Of a stretch of 64,000 bases of DNA, positions 46,323 through 57,861 are shown one piece after another; the stretch's first letter is position 1; the number at the start of each line of letters is the position of its first letter. Location: NCBI GenBank assembly GCA_001643675.2, contig LSRY02000024.1, positions 1,118,001 through 1,182,000 on the forward strand, in the 5' to 3' direction. This DNA is from Monocercomonoides exilis. Lineage: Eukaryota; Preaxostyla; Oxymonadida; Polymastigidae. The position numbers and the translations under genes are program-made. Below the pieces are notes generated by a model. It had not been told where the DNA came from, did no database searches, and saw nothing but the letters and a program-made list of their open reading frames with translations.

Positions 46323-47814
46323 ATGGGATCCGAATTCAAATCAAATGACGAATTTTCGTTGTTTTCTGTCTGCAATGTGCTTTCAAAAATGCAGTCAACG
46401 AGTAGAATCAAAAGGTTTAATGGTTTGTGCTTGTTATTGCATTAAAATTCATGATTATTGCGATTTAATTTATTCTTTATTTATTTGAAGAATTGTTTTG
46501 TGAACTGGAGCGTAGCAATGAAGATGAACAGAAACAGAAAATTGAGGAAATGGATGAAATGATTAATGAAATGAATGAAATAGAATTAAGATCAATTTCC
46601 TCGAAAATACTCTTCAATAAAATTCACCAAATGATTGAAGAAAGGAAATTGTTATTGGAAAATGCAATCTTGTTGTTGAAGAATATTGGATATTGCAAAG
46701 TTATAAAAAATAATTGGCTTTCCGGTTTTCAAGAGACTTCATTGAACAAAATATTTGAGAAGATGATTATTGAAGAAGAAAAGAAAAAAGAAGAAAAGGA
46801 CGAAAAGCATTTAGCTGATCTTTATGAATGCTTCATATCTTTGAGCTTCGATTTCCCACAAGGATTAATTTTAATGTGTGTATCTTGTCTTCTGAAAGTT
46901 GCATTGAAGAAAGAAGAAGATAAGGAAACACAAAAAGAAGTGGAAATGGCTCTTTTGGCATTGAGTTGCATTTACTCACATTATGTTTAAACATTTTTAT
47001 TTTATTTTTAACGTTTTTGAATTTCTTTTCTTTTTTTAAAGAAAATTCAACAAAAACAGTTCTTGAAGGAAATCAAAGAAATCATCAAATATCATCAGAA
47101 ACATCACAATCTGACTCAACTCGCCTATCAGTGTGCTTTGGACTTTTTGATTTGCAGATTGAATGCCGACGGAATCTTGGAAGAAGTTATTGTGAATGAA
47201 CTGCATTTTGGAAGAGAAGCAACAAGAGAATTGGAAGAACTGATAAAATGTGTGAATTGGAAGAGAAAAGAAGAAGAGAATGAAAAGAGAAGAAAAGAAA
47301 CGAAAAAAAAGAGCTTATTTTGAGAAGATGGCTCCAAACATTGAACATTTTATTTTCCTCATGCAAATTGTGGAACGAAGAACTTGCAAAGCTAATAGAC
47401 TGCATTGTGAGAGTATTTCGAGCATCTAAAGATTATTACATAGAAATTTACTATCAGAGTATTGATACATTGGAAAAGATAACGGATAAAAGAAATGTGA
47501 AAATTGATGCATTGCTGAAGAGCGGAGCTATTGATGCTGTTTTTTCGGAGATTCAGCGACCAACACTGAATTACAAAACAGAATTTCTTTGCTTGCGATT
47601 CTTTATGAATATTTCAGAAAGACTAAAAGACGCGGAGAAAGATGAAAAAGAAGAAGCGAAAAGAAACCCAACCAAAATGGAGATATTTGAAAAGATGGAA
47701 GAAGAGGGATACTTAGATACCATTGCAAGCTTTCATGAAGTTTTTGATTTTCTCAACGAACATTATTTGAATGATTTATCGTTGGATGTTTCTGATTATT
47801 TTACGAATGTCTGA
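46323..47814 (+). pseudogene. Helical repeat family copy B, one frameshift
   Basis: Exons 46323..46422, 46491..46984 and 47042..47814, with introns of 68 bp (GTTTGTGCTT...TTTGAAG) and 57 bp (GTTTAAACAT...TTTAAAG) in phases 1 and 0, the same architecture as copies A and C. It starts 'MGSEFKSNDEFSLF', continues 'ELFCELERSNEDEQKQKIEE', and ends 'DVSDYFTNV'. A run of eight A at 47303-47310 shifts the frame; nine or six would keep it open through 'RRWLQTLNILFSSCKLWNEE'. The shift could be a real lesion or a homopolymer sequencing error. Restored length is about 455 aa. Function unknown. Confidence 0.75.
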
Positions 47815-48140
47815 GGAAATGGTGCGTTTCATATTTTGTAATTCAAAAATGAAATATTTTTTTTTTTTTATCGGTTGATGATTTTTCAAAACTTTGAATA
47901 TGTTTTCTTTATAAAAGCGGAATTTTTTAAATAGATTATCTAACATTTTTTCTGATTGTTCTGTAAATGTTTGAGGAAATGAGATGAAATTTATTCTGTA
48001 AATCAAAATTATTTTTTATTTTTCTTTCAGCATCGTATCACAATTCTGCAAACCTCGAGCGAGTTTTATATCTTTGTTTGTTTTAGATTTTGTGAAATGA
48101 TAAAAATATTCATTAAAATCTTATTTCAAAAGCCGGTTTT
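47815..48140. other. AT-rich spacer
   Basis: 3' flank of copy B; no gene. Confidence 0.5.
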
Positions 48141-48179
48141 TTATAATTTTGAAACGGAGCAAAGCAAAAAAAATGAAGA

Positions 48180-48621
48180 GAAAGAAGAAGAAGAATATGA
48201 AGATGACGACGAAAGAAGAAGAAGAAGAAGGTGAAGCAGAAGGTGAAGCAGGTGAGGAAGAAGAAGAAGAAGAAGAAGAAGAAGAAGAAGAAGAAGAAGA
48301 AGAAGAAGAAGAAGAAGAAGAGGAGGAGGAGGAGGAGGAGGAGGAGGAGGAAGAAGAAGAAGAAGAAGAGAAAATTGTAGAGGGGAGGAAAGAGACGGAG
48401 GAGGTGTAGAAAGTGGAGGAGGAGATAATGGAGAAGAAGAAGAAGAAGAAGAAGAAGAAGAAAATGATGATGATGAGGAGGAGGATCCAAACGAGGAGAA
48501 GGAGAAGGAGAATGTGGAGGAGGAAGAGAAAGAAGGAGAAGAAGAAGAAGATTCAGAGGAAGATGAAGACGAAGATGACGATGAAGATGAAGAAGATGAA
48601 GATGAAGAAGAAGAAGAAGAA

Positions 48622-48654
<33 letters not shown>

Positions 48655-49320
48655 GGACGAGGTGAACGAATGTTAGATGAATATGATGTGCCAGAAGCAT
48701 TCGATGGAGAAGGAGAGCGGGCAGACGAAGGAGGAGGAGGAGGAGAAAACGAAGAGTACGAAGAAAAAGAGGAAGGAGAAGAAGGAAGCACCTGGAAGAA
48801 TGAGCGGGCTGTTGATTGAAGAGAAAGCGAGGTGAAAGGAAAGACGGCAGGAGAAGACGAAGGTTTTGGAGAAGTTGGAGGGAGCGGTGAAGAAAAAGGA
48901 CGGAGCGACGTGAACGGAGAAGAAGGGCTTTGAAGTGAAGGCGATGGAGATGATGAAGCGAATGAACGAGGAGAAAGAGAAGAGGAGAAAGTGGAAGAAG
49001 AAGAAGAAGAATGAGAAAGAGAAGAAGGAGAAGAGGAGGAGGAGGAGGAGGAGGAGGAGGAAGAAGAAGAATTTGATAAGTTAATATTCATATCAGCTTT
49101 TTCAATGGAAAGTGGGTAATAAAAAGATGAAGAAGAAAAAGATGATGATGAAAAGGAGGAAGAGGAAGAGGAAGAGGAATTTGAGGAAGAAGGAGAAAAT
49201 GATGAAAGAGAAAGAGAAGGAGAAAGAGAAGGAGAGGGAGAGGGAGAGGGAAAGGATGAGGAATAAGAGGAGGAAGAGGAAAAGGAGGAGAAAGAGAGAA
49301 AAGGCAGCTTGGTTGATTTG
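48180..49320. repeat. Large strand-asymmetric GAA/GGA (TTC/TCC) repeat region
   Basis: The plus strand is almost entirely purine. The minus strand is open from about 49410 to 48141 and reads Ser/Pro-rich ('SPRSFASSSPSPSLQSPSSP'), then Leu-rich where the frame phase slips. It may be the remnant of a poly-Ser gene like those elsewhere in the window, or an expanded microsatellite. I see no ordered domain and do not call a CDS. Confidence 0.6.
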
Positions 49321-49352
49321 GAGATGAAGAAGAAGGATAACGACATTTGCAA

Positions 49353-50479
49353 TGAAGGTGATGTCAGCGAAGTGTCAATCGAAGAAGATGAGTGTTGAAT
49401 TACATGAGAAGTTGTTTATCTTTTGAATGTGAATGCCCAGCCAGCCCATCTGCTCCGACAAAAGAGTCGCTTCTGCCAAACACTCTCATTACAAATATCC
49501 CAAACAAACTGCTTCTTCTTTTTCAAGCTCATGTCAAGCATTGTCAGGCTATGCAGCATTCAAAGCAAATGGCAGAAGTCACGAATGCCATCGTTGAGTG
49601 CAATCCAAACAATAGATAACCTCAAAACTTCTGAATCTTTCGTGAAATGAAAAGAAGATTTCTTTCCATGGAATTCCTGTTCATGGCCAATCTGTATTCA
49701 TTGAAAAAACATCTTTAAAGAAAAATGAATGAAATAAAAAAAAGTCAAACCATTTTGTTTTTTGGCCTTGAAATATTTTCCCATCTCCAATGGATTGGTA
49801 ATTATCAGCCCAGATGGCTTTCTTGTTCTCCAAAATTTCCTCTTGCCACATTTTAAAAAATCAGATAACAAAACAACAAATGGCTGGCAAAGAACATCAT
49901 TGAAGGAAGAGAATCTATCTTCAGTCATGTCATGATATCAGATGAAAACACACATTCTCCACTCCTTCTTTTAACTGACTGATAATTCTAACCTCTTCTT
50001 CTTCTTCTCACCTTCTCATCTGCAAACAGACTCGGCTGACTGCAGAAACATCTCCAATGTGTTTGCATCTGCTTTCTTCAATTTGGATTCTCTCCATTTA
50101 TTTTCTTAACGATTTCGACAATTCAGATGGAAGGAAACAAGACAAACACTTTCAAAAGGCAAATGTTGTCAAAAGCTCAATGAAATAAATAAGATGAATA
50201 TGAGCGCATTCACAAAGCGATTGAATGTTGCTTCAGATGGAATTGATGAGAAGCTGCAAGAAGAAACAGTTTATGAGCGAAGGTTCATAAAAGCTTGAAA
50301 ACAAATCAAAAAATAGAAAAAGAAGAGAAAGACAATAGAAAAAGAAAGTGTAATTGAAAATGTGAAATTATTATTGTCCAAAAAGAATAAGTAATTTTTT
50401 ATATTTTTTATGATTTCTTTCTTTCTTTCTTTTTCTTATGTTAATTTTTCAAAAAAAAAAAACATTGCAAATGCAACAA
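49353..50479. other. No supported gene
   Basis: A short plus-strand frame (49392..49619) reads plausibly but lacks support. The remainder is AT-rich. Confidence 0.4.
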
Positions 50480-53070
50480 TAAATTGGATAACACACCTTA
50501 ATTAAATCAAACATTTCTATCGTTATCTGTTCCGTCTTTTTGATTCGTTTCTTCTTCTCCCATGTAGCTTCAAGGTTTTCCTCGAAATCCACACCGAAAT
50601 CGGTGAATCAACAATAACCATCAAAACAACCAAAAATGATGACTTTCAATAGAATGCAACAAGCGTCTTTACAGATAAATACATATTATGTGGCAATCAC
50701 ATAAAACAATTAATGTATTGAAATGAACTTAAAAATTCGATTGTAATTTGATTCCAATATTGCAATAATCTCCCTTTGCCATCTCAAATTCTTTCTTCTT
50801 CTCTCAGCCTCAAAGCCTTTTGGAATAAAATCACTTTCAATGCTCAATAAACGATGCCGACCATTGTTGCCTTGATAAATTCTCTTATGCGTTCAATTAT
50901 CATGCGCCCAATCATCAAAAAAATGTGAATTGTCGAAAGTATGATTCCCTCCCAATCTTCCTTCAGCTTGAACAACCCACTCAAGAAAGCAACTAATTAT
51001 AAAATTATCGAGATATCTCAAAACTTTGATCAACACATTTTATTTGAAACATTCACGGAAACAAGCAAACACTCTGAAATAACAGAAAAAATCATTTCGA
51101 TGAAGCAAAGCTTCCAGATAACTCTAAAATGAGTGCAAAAATTGAAATGCTAATGCTTAATGCAGTGATGTGGCATGCACCTAATTAATGAACAAACTGG
51201 TGCTTTTTTGAAGCTTTTTTGAAAAGTTCTTTTCAAAGTCCTTTCGCTTCTTCTTCATTTGCTCAGAATGTTGGAATAAAAATATATATGTATTTTCATT
51301 CAACAGCAAATATGTGGGGTATTTCTCAATTCGTTCAAGTTTTCATTCGAAATTCAATCCATTTCCATGAAATGGATTATTGTTGGTTCGATCAGACAGA
51401 AAATAAACTCTTTTGTATTTTGCTAAATACGACCAATATTGCAGATTCTTTGTAATTTCTTTTTTAACACAGAGTTTTACTGAGCAAAGGAATTGAGTTT
51501 GACAATTATATTTTAATTTTGTCAATTATCAACAATGGTTTATTTTTTGTTTTTTGTTTTAAATATACTGTTACGCACAAATTGATCATTAACGCAACAA
51601 ACAGAATTGAAATGTGCAATAAAGACAAATCAAATGATGATAATCAGGAGATGTCATGCACAGATAAGTTAAATAGTTTGCATAAATTGCGTATTTTCAA
51701 AGATTTCATGTTATATGTTTTTTGATGATCGAGGAAGAATTGTTTTCTGAACTGGAGAATTGTCCGGAAAGCGAGCAGAAAGTGAAAATCGAAGAAATGA
51801 ACGGACTTGTGGAGGAAATGAATGAAAAAGAATTCAAATCAGTTTTCAACACAGAATTGTATGATAAAATATTCAAAATGATTGAAGAAAAGAAAGTGTC
51901 AATGGAAAATACAATTTTGCTGCTGAAACATGTTGGATATTGTAAAGTTCTTTTGGACTGGTTCAGTTATGCCTTTAAAAGTTCTTTGCTGAGCAGAAGG
52001 TTTGAGAAAATGCTTGTTGATGAAGATAAGAAAAATGAAGAAAAGAACGAAAAGCTTTTAGCTGACCTTTGCGAATGCTTTATTTTGTTTGACCATTGCT
52101 TATCATCAGAATTGGATTTAATTTGTATTCCTTGCCTGATGAAATTTGCCTTGAAGAAAGATGAAAGCGAGGAGACTCGAAAAGAAGCGGAAATGGCTTT
52201 GTTAGCATTGAGCAGCATAAGGGATAATGTGTGTGAAATTCAATTTCCTTTATGAAATCAGAAATTTTATTCTTTATTTTTTTAAAAGTTTGTCGAACAA
52301 GAACTTTATCTGAATGATATCAAAGAAATCATCGAATATCATCAAGAACACAGAAATCTGACACGACTTGCCTATCAATCTGCTTGGCAGTTCTTAACAG
52401 ACCGATTTTTTATTGACAATAGCTTGGATGGAGAGATTGTGAGTGAACTGCATTTCACAAGAGAGGCAGCAAGAGAGCTGGAAGATCTGTCAAAGTGTGT
52501 GGATTGGAAGAAAGAGAAAGAAGAGGAAAAGGAAAAAGAAACGAAAGAAGAGCTTGTTATCGAGAGATGGTTCGATGAAATTTTTAATTTTTTGTACTTA
52601 AACGCATTGTGGATAGAAGAATTTGCTGGACTTATTGGAGGAGTTGTACTGGTGTATCGAGCAGCAAAAGGGAATAATGAGAAGATTGGCAGAGAATGTG
52701 TTTTTGTATTTGAAACGGCAGCAGAAACTAGAAGTGTGGACGTTGAAGAGCTTCTTAAAGGTGGAGCTGTTGATGTTGTTTTGGAGGGAATGCAGAGACA
52801 AACATTTAATGAAGGCATGACAAGCAAATGCTTACAATTCTTTACGACTATTTCAAGACGATTAGAAGAAAAGAAGAGGGATGATAAGGAAGAAGAGGAA
52901 AGAAAGGCAACGAAAAGGAAGGTTTTTGAAAAGATGGAAGAAGAAGGATACGAAGATATCATCGCAAGCTTTCATAAAATATTTGAGTTACTCAAAAACA
53001 AACATCAAGACTATAGATTATCGTTGAAAATTTCTGATTATTTTGTAAATGTTTGAGGAAATGTAATGCC
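50480..53070 (+). repeat. Right arm of the ~2.6-kb inverted duplication
   Basis: Inverted partner of 39860-42480. It carries family copy C in the outward-pointing orientation. Confidence 0.85.
51612..53056 (+). CDS. Helical repeat family copy C, intact
   Basis: Exons 51612..51690, 51738..52228 and 52289..53056; introns 47 bp (GTATTTTCAA...GAGGAAG) and 60 bp (GTGTGTGAAA...TTAAAAG), phases 1 and 0; product 445 aa with no internal stop. It starts 'MCNKDKSNDDNQEM', continues 'LFSELENCPESEQKVKIEEM', then 'MENTILLLKHVGYCKVL', 'ELYLNDIKEIIEYHQEH', 'ELHFTREAARELEDL', 'KMEEEGYEDIIASFHK', and ends 'DYFVNV'. Alternating Lys/Glu-rich helices without signal peptide or membrane segment suggest a soluble alpha-solenoid. 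I recall many paralogues of this kind in an oxymonad genome, but no function is known to me. It is the only one of the three copies with an undamaged frame. Confidence 0.85.
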
Positions 53071-54018
53071 ATTCTATTTGTATCTCAAAAATTTCTTTAT
53101 TTTTTTTTCTTTTTTTTCATCATTTATTATTCGACACAACTTTGTAAATGTTTGAGAAAATGTGATTTTTATTTATTTTGTAACAAAAACTGTCTTTTTA
53201 ATACGCTTCACAAAATGGCAAAAATATTTAGGGTTGTAATTTGATCTTGACCTTTTTTTTTATCAAGACCTATTTTTTATTAGAAGGTATTGGAATAAGA
53301 AAATTTTATTGAAATAAAAATAATAATTCGAATAACCAAAGTTTATTCCAGATAACACCAGTTTATTCGAATAAATAAAATTTATTCCAGAAAGACCAAG
53401 TTTATTCCAATAATTCCCTCAACAAAAATTTTAATGATCCTTTTTGTCAATTCGAATGTACTAAAAAATCAGTATATTTTTTGATAAAAAGATATTATTA
53501 ACACATGAATGTGAAATTCCGAAAAATTTTGTCTGACAGTTATGGTAAAAATTAAAAAATGGGAATAAATTTTTTGTTTTATGAATTTTGTTCCATTCTT
53601 CTCTAACATATATTTTTCTCAATTTTTCAATTTTTCAGTAATTATTTGCATAGTTTAGGTTGATTTATAATGAAATGATTGTAGAAAAAGTTTGGAACAC
53701 ATCTCAGTTTTTTTCACAGTTGGAAAAATTTTGCCCCAAATGATTATTTGAAAATTTGTTCCAAAGGATTGGAGATCAAATAGAATTACAAGAAACACTT
53801 CAAATAAAAAAGATGAAATCTACATAAATGTGAATGGATCATAATGATGTTCAATATTTGAAGGGTTTAACTCAATGAAACAAAAAGCGTTAATTATGCA
53901 AGGAATGGCAGGCTATTGATGAAATTATTTATTGAATCGATTAACGGAATTGAATTGAAAACAAACATATTATGCAGATTACGAATAAGCATTTCCTTTC
54001 GTAGAATTTCAAATGAGA
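53057..54018. other. AT-rich intergenic DNA with degenerate TTTATTCC repeats
   Basis: At about 53281-53420 a motif like CAAGTTTATTCCAGAAAGAC recurs several times with drift. The same motif recurs at 58215-58330. No gene. Confidence 0.5.
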
Positions 54019-54591
54019 AAATCCAATTTGGAGCAGAATGTTGCAAAGGGGAGAGTCCGTATGTTTAAGTACTTTAATACTTCGCATTCTTTCTCAAATT
54101 TCAATGAAGAGAGTTTTATTGCTCCTTCATTCCTACAACACAAATCAAAATAAGAAATGTCCTATTCATTTTGTGCAATACATCAACAAGAGGTGGAGGA
54201 TTGGATTTCAGGCAGTATCAATCAGAAGCTCCAAGTGACTATCATAATTGTTATTTCATCTTCTTCCACGATTGCGGTTGCAGTAATTCAACTCCTTATG
54301 TCCACGACGTGTATTTTCAAGATGATCACGAACTTTTTTCGTCGAATAACTCATTCTGTGAATGTTACACAACAAATATTGATGTTCAGAAAGTATAAAA
54401 CTGATGTAATTTTGTTATTTCATGGATTTGGACATATCATCATGCAGAAAAGATGAATGAGCTGAATACTGGGATGAAAGATCGGAAAATTGTTGTGGAT
54501 GGTAATTACAAGAGCGATTCGCGCGGGATGAGTATGGCAAGTGGGAACTTGGTTACGTGTCATTTGAGTATTGGATAAAATGCAACTAGAA
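54019..54591 (+). pseudogene. Decayed beta-helix (pectin-lyase-fold) family relic
   Basis: Segments in shifting frames match the same oxymonad-style surface family as 13.3-15.2 kb: 'FGAECCKGESPYV' at 54027, 'LCNTSTRGGGLDFRQY' and 'HNCYFIFFHDCGCSNSTPYV' at 54165-54300, 'FSSNNSFCECYTTN', and 'WTYHHAEKMNELNTGMKDR' at 54427. In-frame stops and at least two frame changes separate them, so it cannot encode a full protein. It probably descends from an internal part of a much longer gene. Confidence 0.6.
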
Positions 54592-55732
54592 TCTCATGCC
54601 AAGAGTATTTGTGGAGTTGCTCTGTGAGCAGTTGGAAGCAAGAAGCAGGCAAGCACAACTAACCTGCTTTTTTCATAGCCTTGTTCTGATTGCATGTGCA
54701 GCTCATTGGCTGCACAAGACAAGGCACATACTTCTCTTTCAGTTGCCAGAGATGGAATATTGGCTCTGTTCAGATACCGCAGATTTTTCTGTCTTCGAAC
54801 AGATCGTCCTGTTCCTCTCCCTCTTCTTCTTCTTCTTCTTCTTCTTCTTCTTCTTCTTCTTCTTCGCCATCAATGCATTCTGCAGCTTCTATGAATGTGC
54901 ATCATGATTTATTTCATCTTCCACAGCTGTGCATCCTGCTCTGCTTGGAGGTTTGAACGGCTTCCGCGAGATAACTGTGCTGATTGAGCGAATAGATATC
55001 GAGGGGAAATGGGAATTAGAGGAAGAAGCTGCCAGACACATCACAGTCATCCACTTGCTTTATATTACCCCGAGAAGCGAAGAGAAAGGAGTTCAAGCTC
55101 AAATGGATGAGGCAAAGAAGGTGAATTTCAGAAGCAAATTGAGCGCAGAGCAGAGGAAAGGGAACCTGCATGAAGAGCCAAAAGCGAAGACGAAGGCGAA
55201 GGAGAAAGACGAGTTTTGAACATCGCAAATTGATGCTTTCGACACAAGGTTTGCACAGGCAGCAGCAGTAAGGAGGAGGAGAGAAGAGTGGAGGTGATGA
55301 TGATGACGACGAATTGCAGCAGACATTCTGCTTGTTCGGCAGCTCACTCTTATCTTCCCTGTTGTGCACTCAACACATCACAGCCTCTTCTTCATTTGCT
55401 ACTCCTCCTTTTTCTCCCTTGCCACACACACAATTGTCTGCCCCTTCTGTTCATGTTGACACTCCGCTGAAGCCCCTCACGCCTTCATCTCCCTCCGCAG
55501 ACTCATCTTCAGTCCACAGGAGTTCAACTACACATCTCGCCCAAGCTCTGCCTCTTCGTCGAACATGTCTTCTCTTCCTTTCCTTCTTTTCCTCCTCTAA
55601 CAATTCGGTCATTGGGTTCTATCGCTCTCGAAGTGCTGCAGTCAATAAAAGTGCAAGGAATCTGCAAAAGTTAAGGAAACAGCAGATAGCAGAAGATCAG
55701 GAAAATTTCTTCTCTTAGTGCGAATGGAATGA
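54592..55732 (+). other. GC-richer coding-like segment, unassigned
   Basis: Three plus-strand frames in succession look gene-derived: one Ser-rich around a (TTC)n tract at 54822-54866, one at 54929..55219 ('ALLGGLNGFREITVLIERID'), and one at 55314..55718 ending 'KLRKQQIAEDQENFFS'. I could not join them by convincing splice sites and recognise no domain. Either a decayed gene or one with introns I cannot place. Confidence 0.3.
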
Positions 55733-55985
55733 CTAAAAAACAACTGGAACATTATCATCCGCAACTGATAGAGTTTCAAGTGGAGGGGCGAACAACATGA
55801 ATAACCAGGTATCTGGAACAATTTCAGTGAACCATTGTTCATTCAATTTCTTTTCCGCAAGCAATTGGTTGTATTTTTTTTCTGTTTGATCAAAAATGTG
55901 AAGAATAAACTGAAAAAATAACAAAAAAAAATTAACATACGTTGTGAAATGATAAATTATATTTTGCAGCAAACTACAGGTCTAT
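55733..55985 (-). pseudogene. 3' exon fragment of an unrecognised gene
   Basis: The last exon, 55909..55733, reads 'FILHIFDQTEKKYNQLLAEK' and later 'EIVPDTWLFMLFAPPLET' before TAG, clearly protein-like. A 31-bp GTATGT...TTTCAG candidate intron (55940..55910) joins it in phase 0 to 'AAKYNLSFHN'. Beyond that the sequence becomes AT-rich, and the pogo element begins at 56184. The 5' part of the gene is missing or not recognisable. Confidence 0.35.
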
Positions 55986-56183
55986 TTTGATAACTTTTAT
56001 TATTTGTGAATAATAGAAAATTTCTTATCATTGTTCATTTTACAAAAGCAATTCAAAGTTTTTCGATCATAAAACATTTTAAACAAATCTTATCAATTAA
56101 ATAGTTTTTTCAAGAATATAATTGAAATTTATTAACGCATTTATGCTGTTTAAGAAAGTGATTCAAGTGAATTTTTTTGAATA

Positions 56184-56219
56184 GGGTCATCTTTTTATTG
56201 GCACTTTTTTCTTTATTGG
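56184..56219 (+). repeat. Terminal inverted repeat of pogo element
   Basis: 36 bp, identical to the reverse complement of 58158-58193. Confidence 0.95.
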
Positions 56220-56259
56220 TACCAAAATTTTTTGAAATGAAAAAAAAGTTAAAAACACA

Positions 56260-57861
56260 TCAAAAAAATACAAAACTCGAATCAATTACTCTTCTCACTT
56301 TTCTCTTTCCATTTTCACGTTCAAAGGTGTCAAATTCATCACTTGTTTCATCGTCATCATTCTTAATTTTTCTGAATTTTCTTTTCACTTTTTTCTCCAA
56401 AGGCAATTCTTCTTCTTCAATTTCCTTTTCTTTTTCTTCAGTTTCTTCAATTTTCATCTTGTGCTTTTCATTATATTCATCCCATTCATCAAGAAGTTTT
56501 TCTTTAGTTATTTCTTTTCCGAAGAAGTCGAAACAATGTGAATGAGAAGGAATGAAGTATTGAGAAGACTGAGGTAGCTTCATTAGAACAGATCCAGATC
56601 CATTGCTGAGGACTCCGCTGTTGATGAACGTTTTTTTGATCACCGATGGGGTGAATGCTGTGTGAAGGGCTTGTGGCAACACGTCTGCAACAGCTGTTCT
56701 TTTTGAAGATGAGTATGTGGATGATGGAGAGCTGTAATTGTTTGATAGCTCTGACTTCAATACTGCAAATACGCCTCTGTCCAGCGGCTTCGATATGTGC
56801 GTGGTGTGTGGAACGAAGGTGACGACGTCAATTTCGGCTTCCTTGAACTGTCTCCATATCGTTGGATCTGCCCGCGATGAGTGTGAATCCAGGAGAAGAA
56901 GGCAACGATGAGTTTCTTTAAGAATTCGCTTTCTTCTGTCAATGATAGCTGGCAGCAGGACTGTTAAGGTGTATTTTTTGAATGCTGTTTTGTCCATCCA
57001 GCCGTTTGTGTTTGGCCAAATGTCAAGCGACGGCGTTAACAGTGTTGTCAGTTCTTTCGGAAGATTTGCACTCGGCCACAGCACGACAGACGGAAGCGAG
57101 AAACCATCAGCAGCAATTCCAGCAACGAGAGTAGCATTCGGCATCCTTTCGGCAGTCTTTTTGAATCCAGCTTGTTCATCTGCTGGATGAACAACAATAC
57201 CACGTGTAGAAGTTGGAATTCGAAGCGAAGATTCATCTATATTGAAGATTAGTTCCTCTGGATATTTATTTTCGTCGTGTAATGCTTGTAATTCCGTATA
57301 CCACGGCTTTAGGACTTTCTGACAAGATGCTGCAAGTCTGTTAATATCAACTTGCTTTGGAAGTGATGACTTCAATTCCGGATGGCGCTTTATGAAGGCG
57401 TGAACCGTCTTTAGAGTAACTGTCTTTTTTATTTTTTCTTCATTTTCTCCTTCTTCTTCACTATCGTTAATTATATTTTCCATCTAAATACCAATTAATA
57501 TACAATTCAAATATTAATTACAAACCAGATCGCGCGCTTTTCGTAATGTGAGGCTTGTCCCAGATCGAGATTCTATTGTAACTTCTTCCAAGAATTGTTT
57601 TTCTTTTTCGCCGCTGATAATTGGCGGGTGCCCAACTTTTGCAATCGGCCTGCCGTTTTTTATGGCTTTAACTGCGTGCTCCAAAGATTTTTTGCTGATT
57701 CCTCCATATTTAACGCCGTCTTCCAGCCTGACAACATTGTCATTAACAATGTGCGCAATCCTTTCCAATCTTGAACTATATTTTCTGTAATGTAATGTAG
57801 GCATTGCTTCCTTCAGCCGCTTCTGCGCCGCTTCAGCTTTCTTTTTCACTAGCAATTTCAT
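56260..57861 (-). CDS. Pogo/Tigger-family DDE transposase
   Basis: Cut-and-paste transposase. Exons 57861..57526 and 57483..56260 join in phase 0 over a 42-bp intron (GTTTGTAATT...GTATTTAG), giving 519 aa. The first exon holds the N-terminal DNA-binding region with helix-turn-helix character ('SLEHAVKAIKNGRPIAKVG'). The DDE domain follows: Asp195 in 'IFNIDESSLRIP', Asp311 in 'CLLLLDSHSSRADP' and Asp347 in 'HISKPLDRGVFAVLK'. D2-D3 spacing is 35 residues. 'THISKPLDRGVF' corresponds to the typical pogo 'QPLDVGVF' block. The C-terminus is Lys/Arg-rich, possibly for nuclear import. No stop or frameshift is visible, so the copy may be active. Confidence 0.93.

Noticed and set aside
48141-49352. 403-aa Ser-rich minus-strand CDS
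   Set aside because: No ordered domain, a start only inside low complexity, and phase slippage into poly-Leu. Recorded as a repeat region instead.
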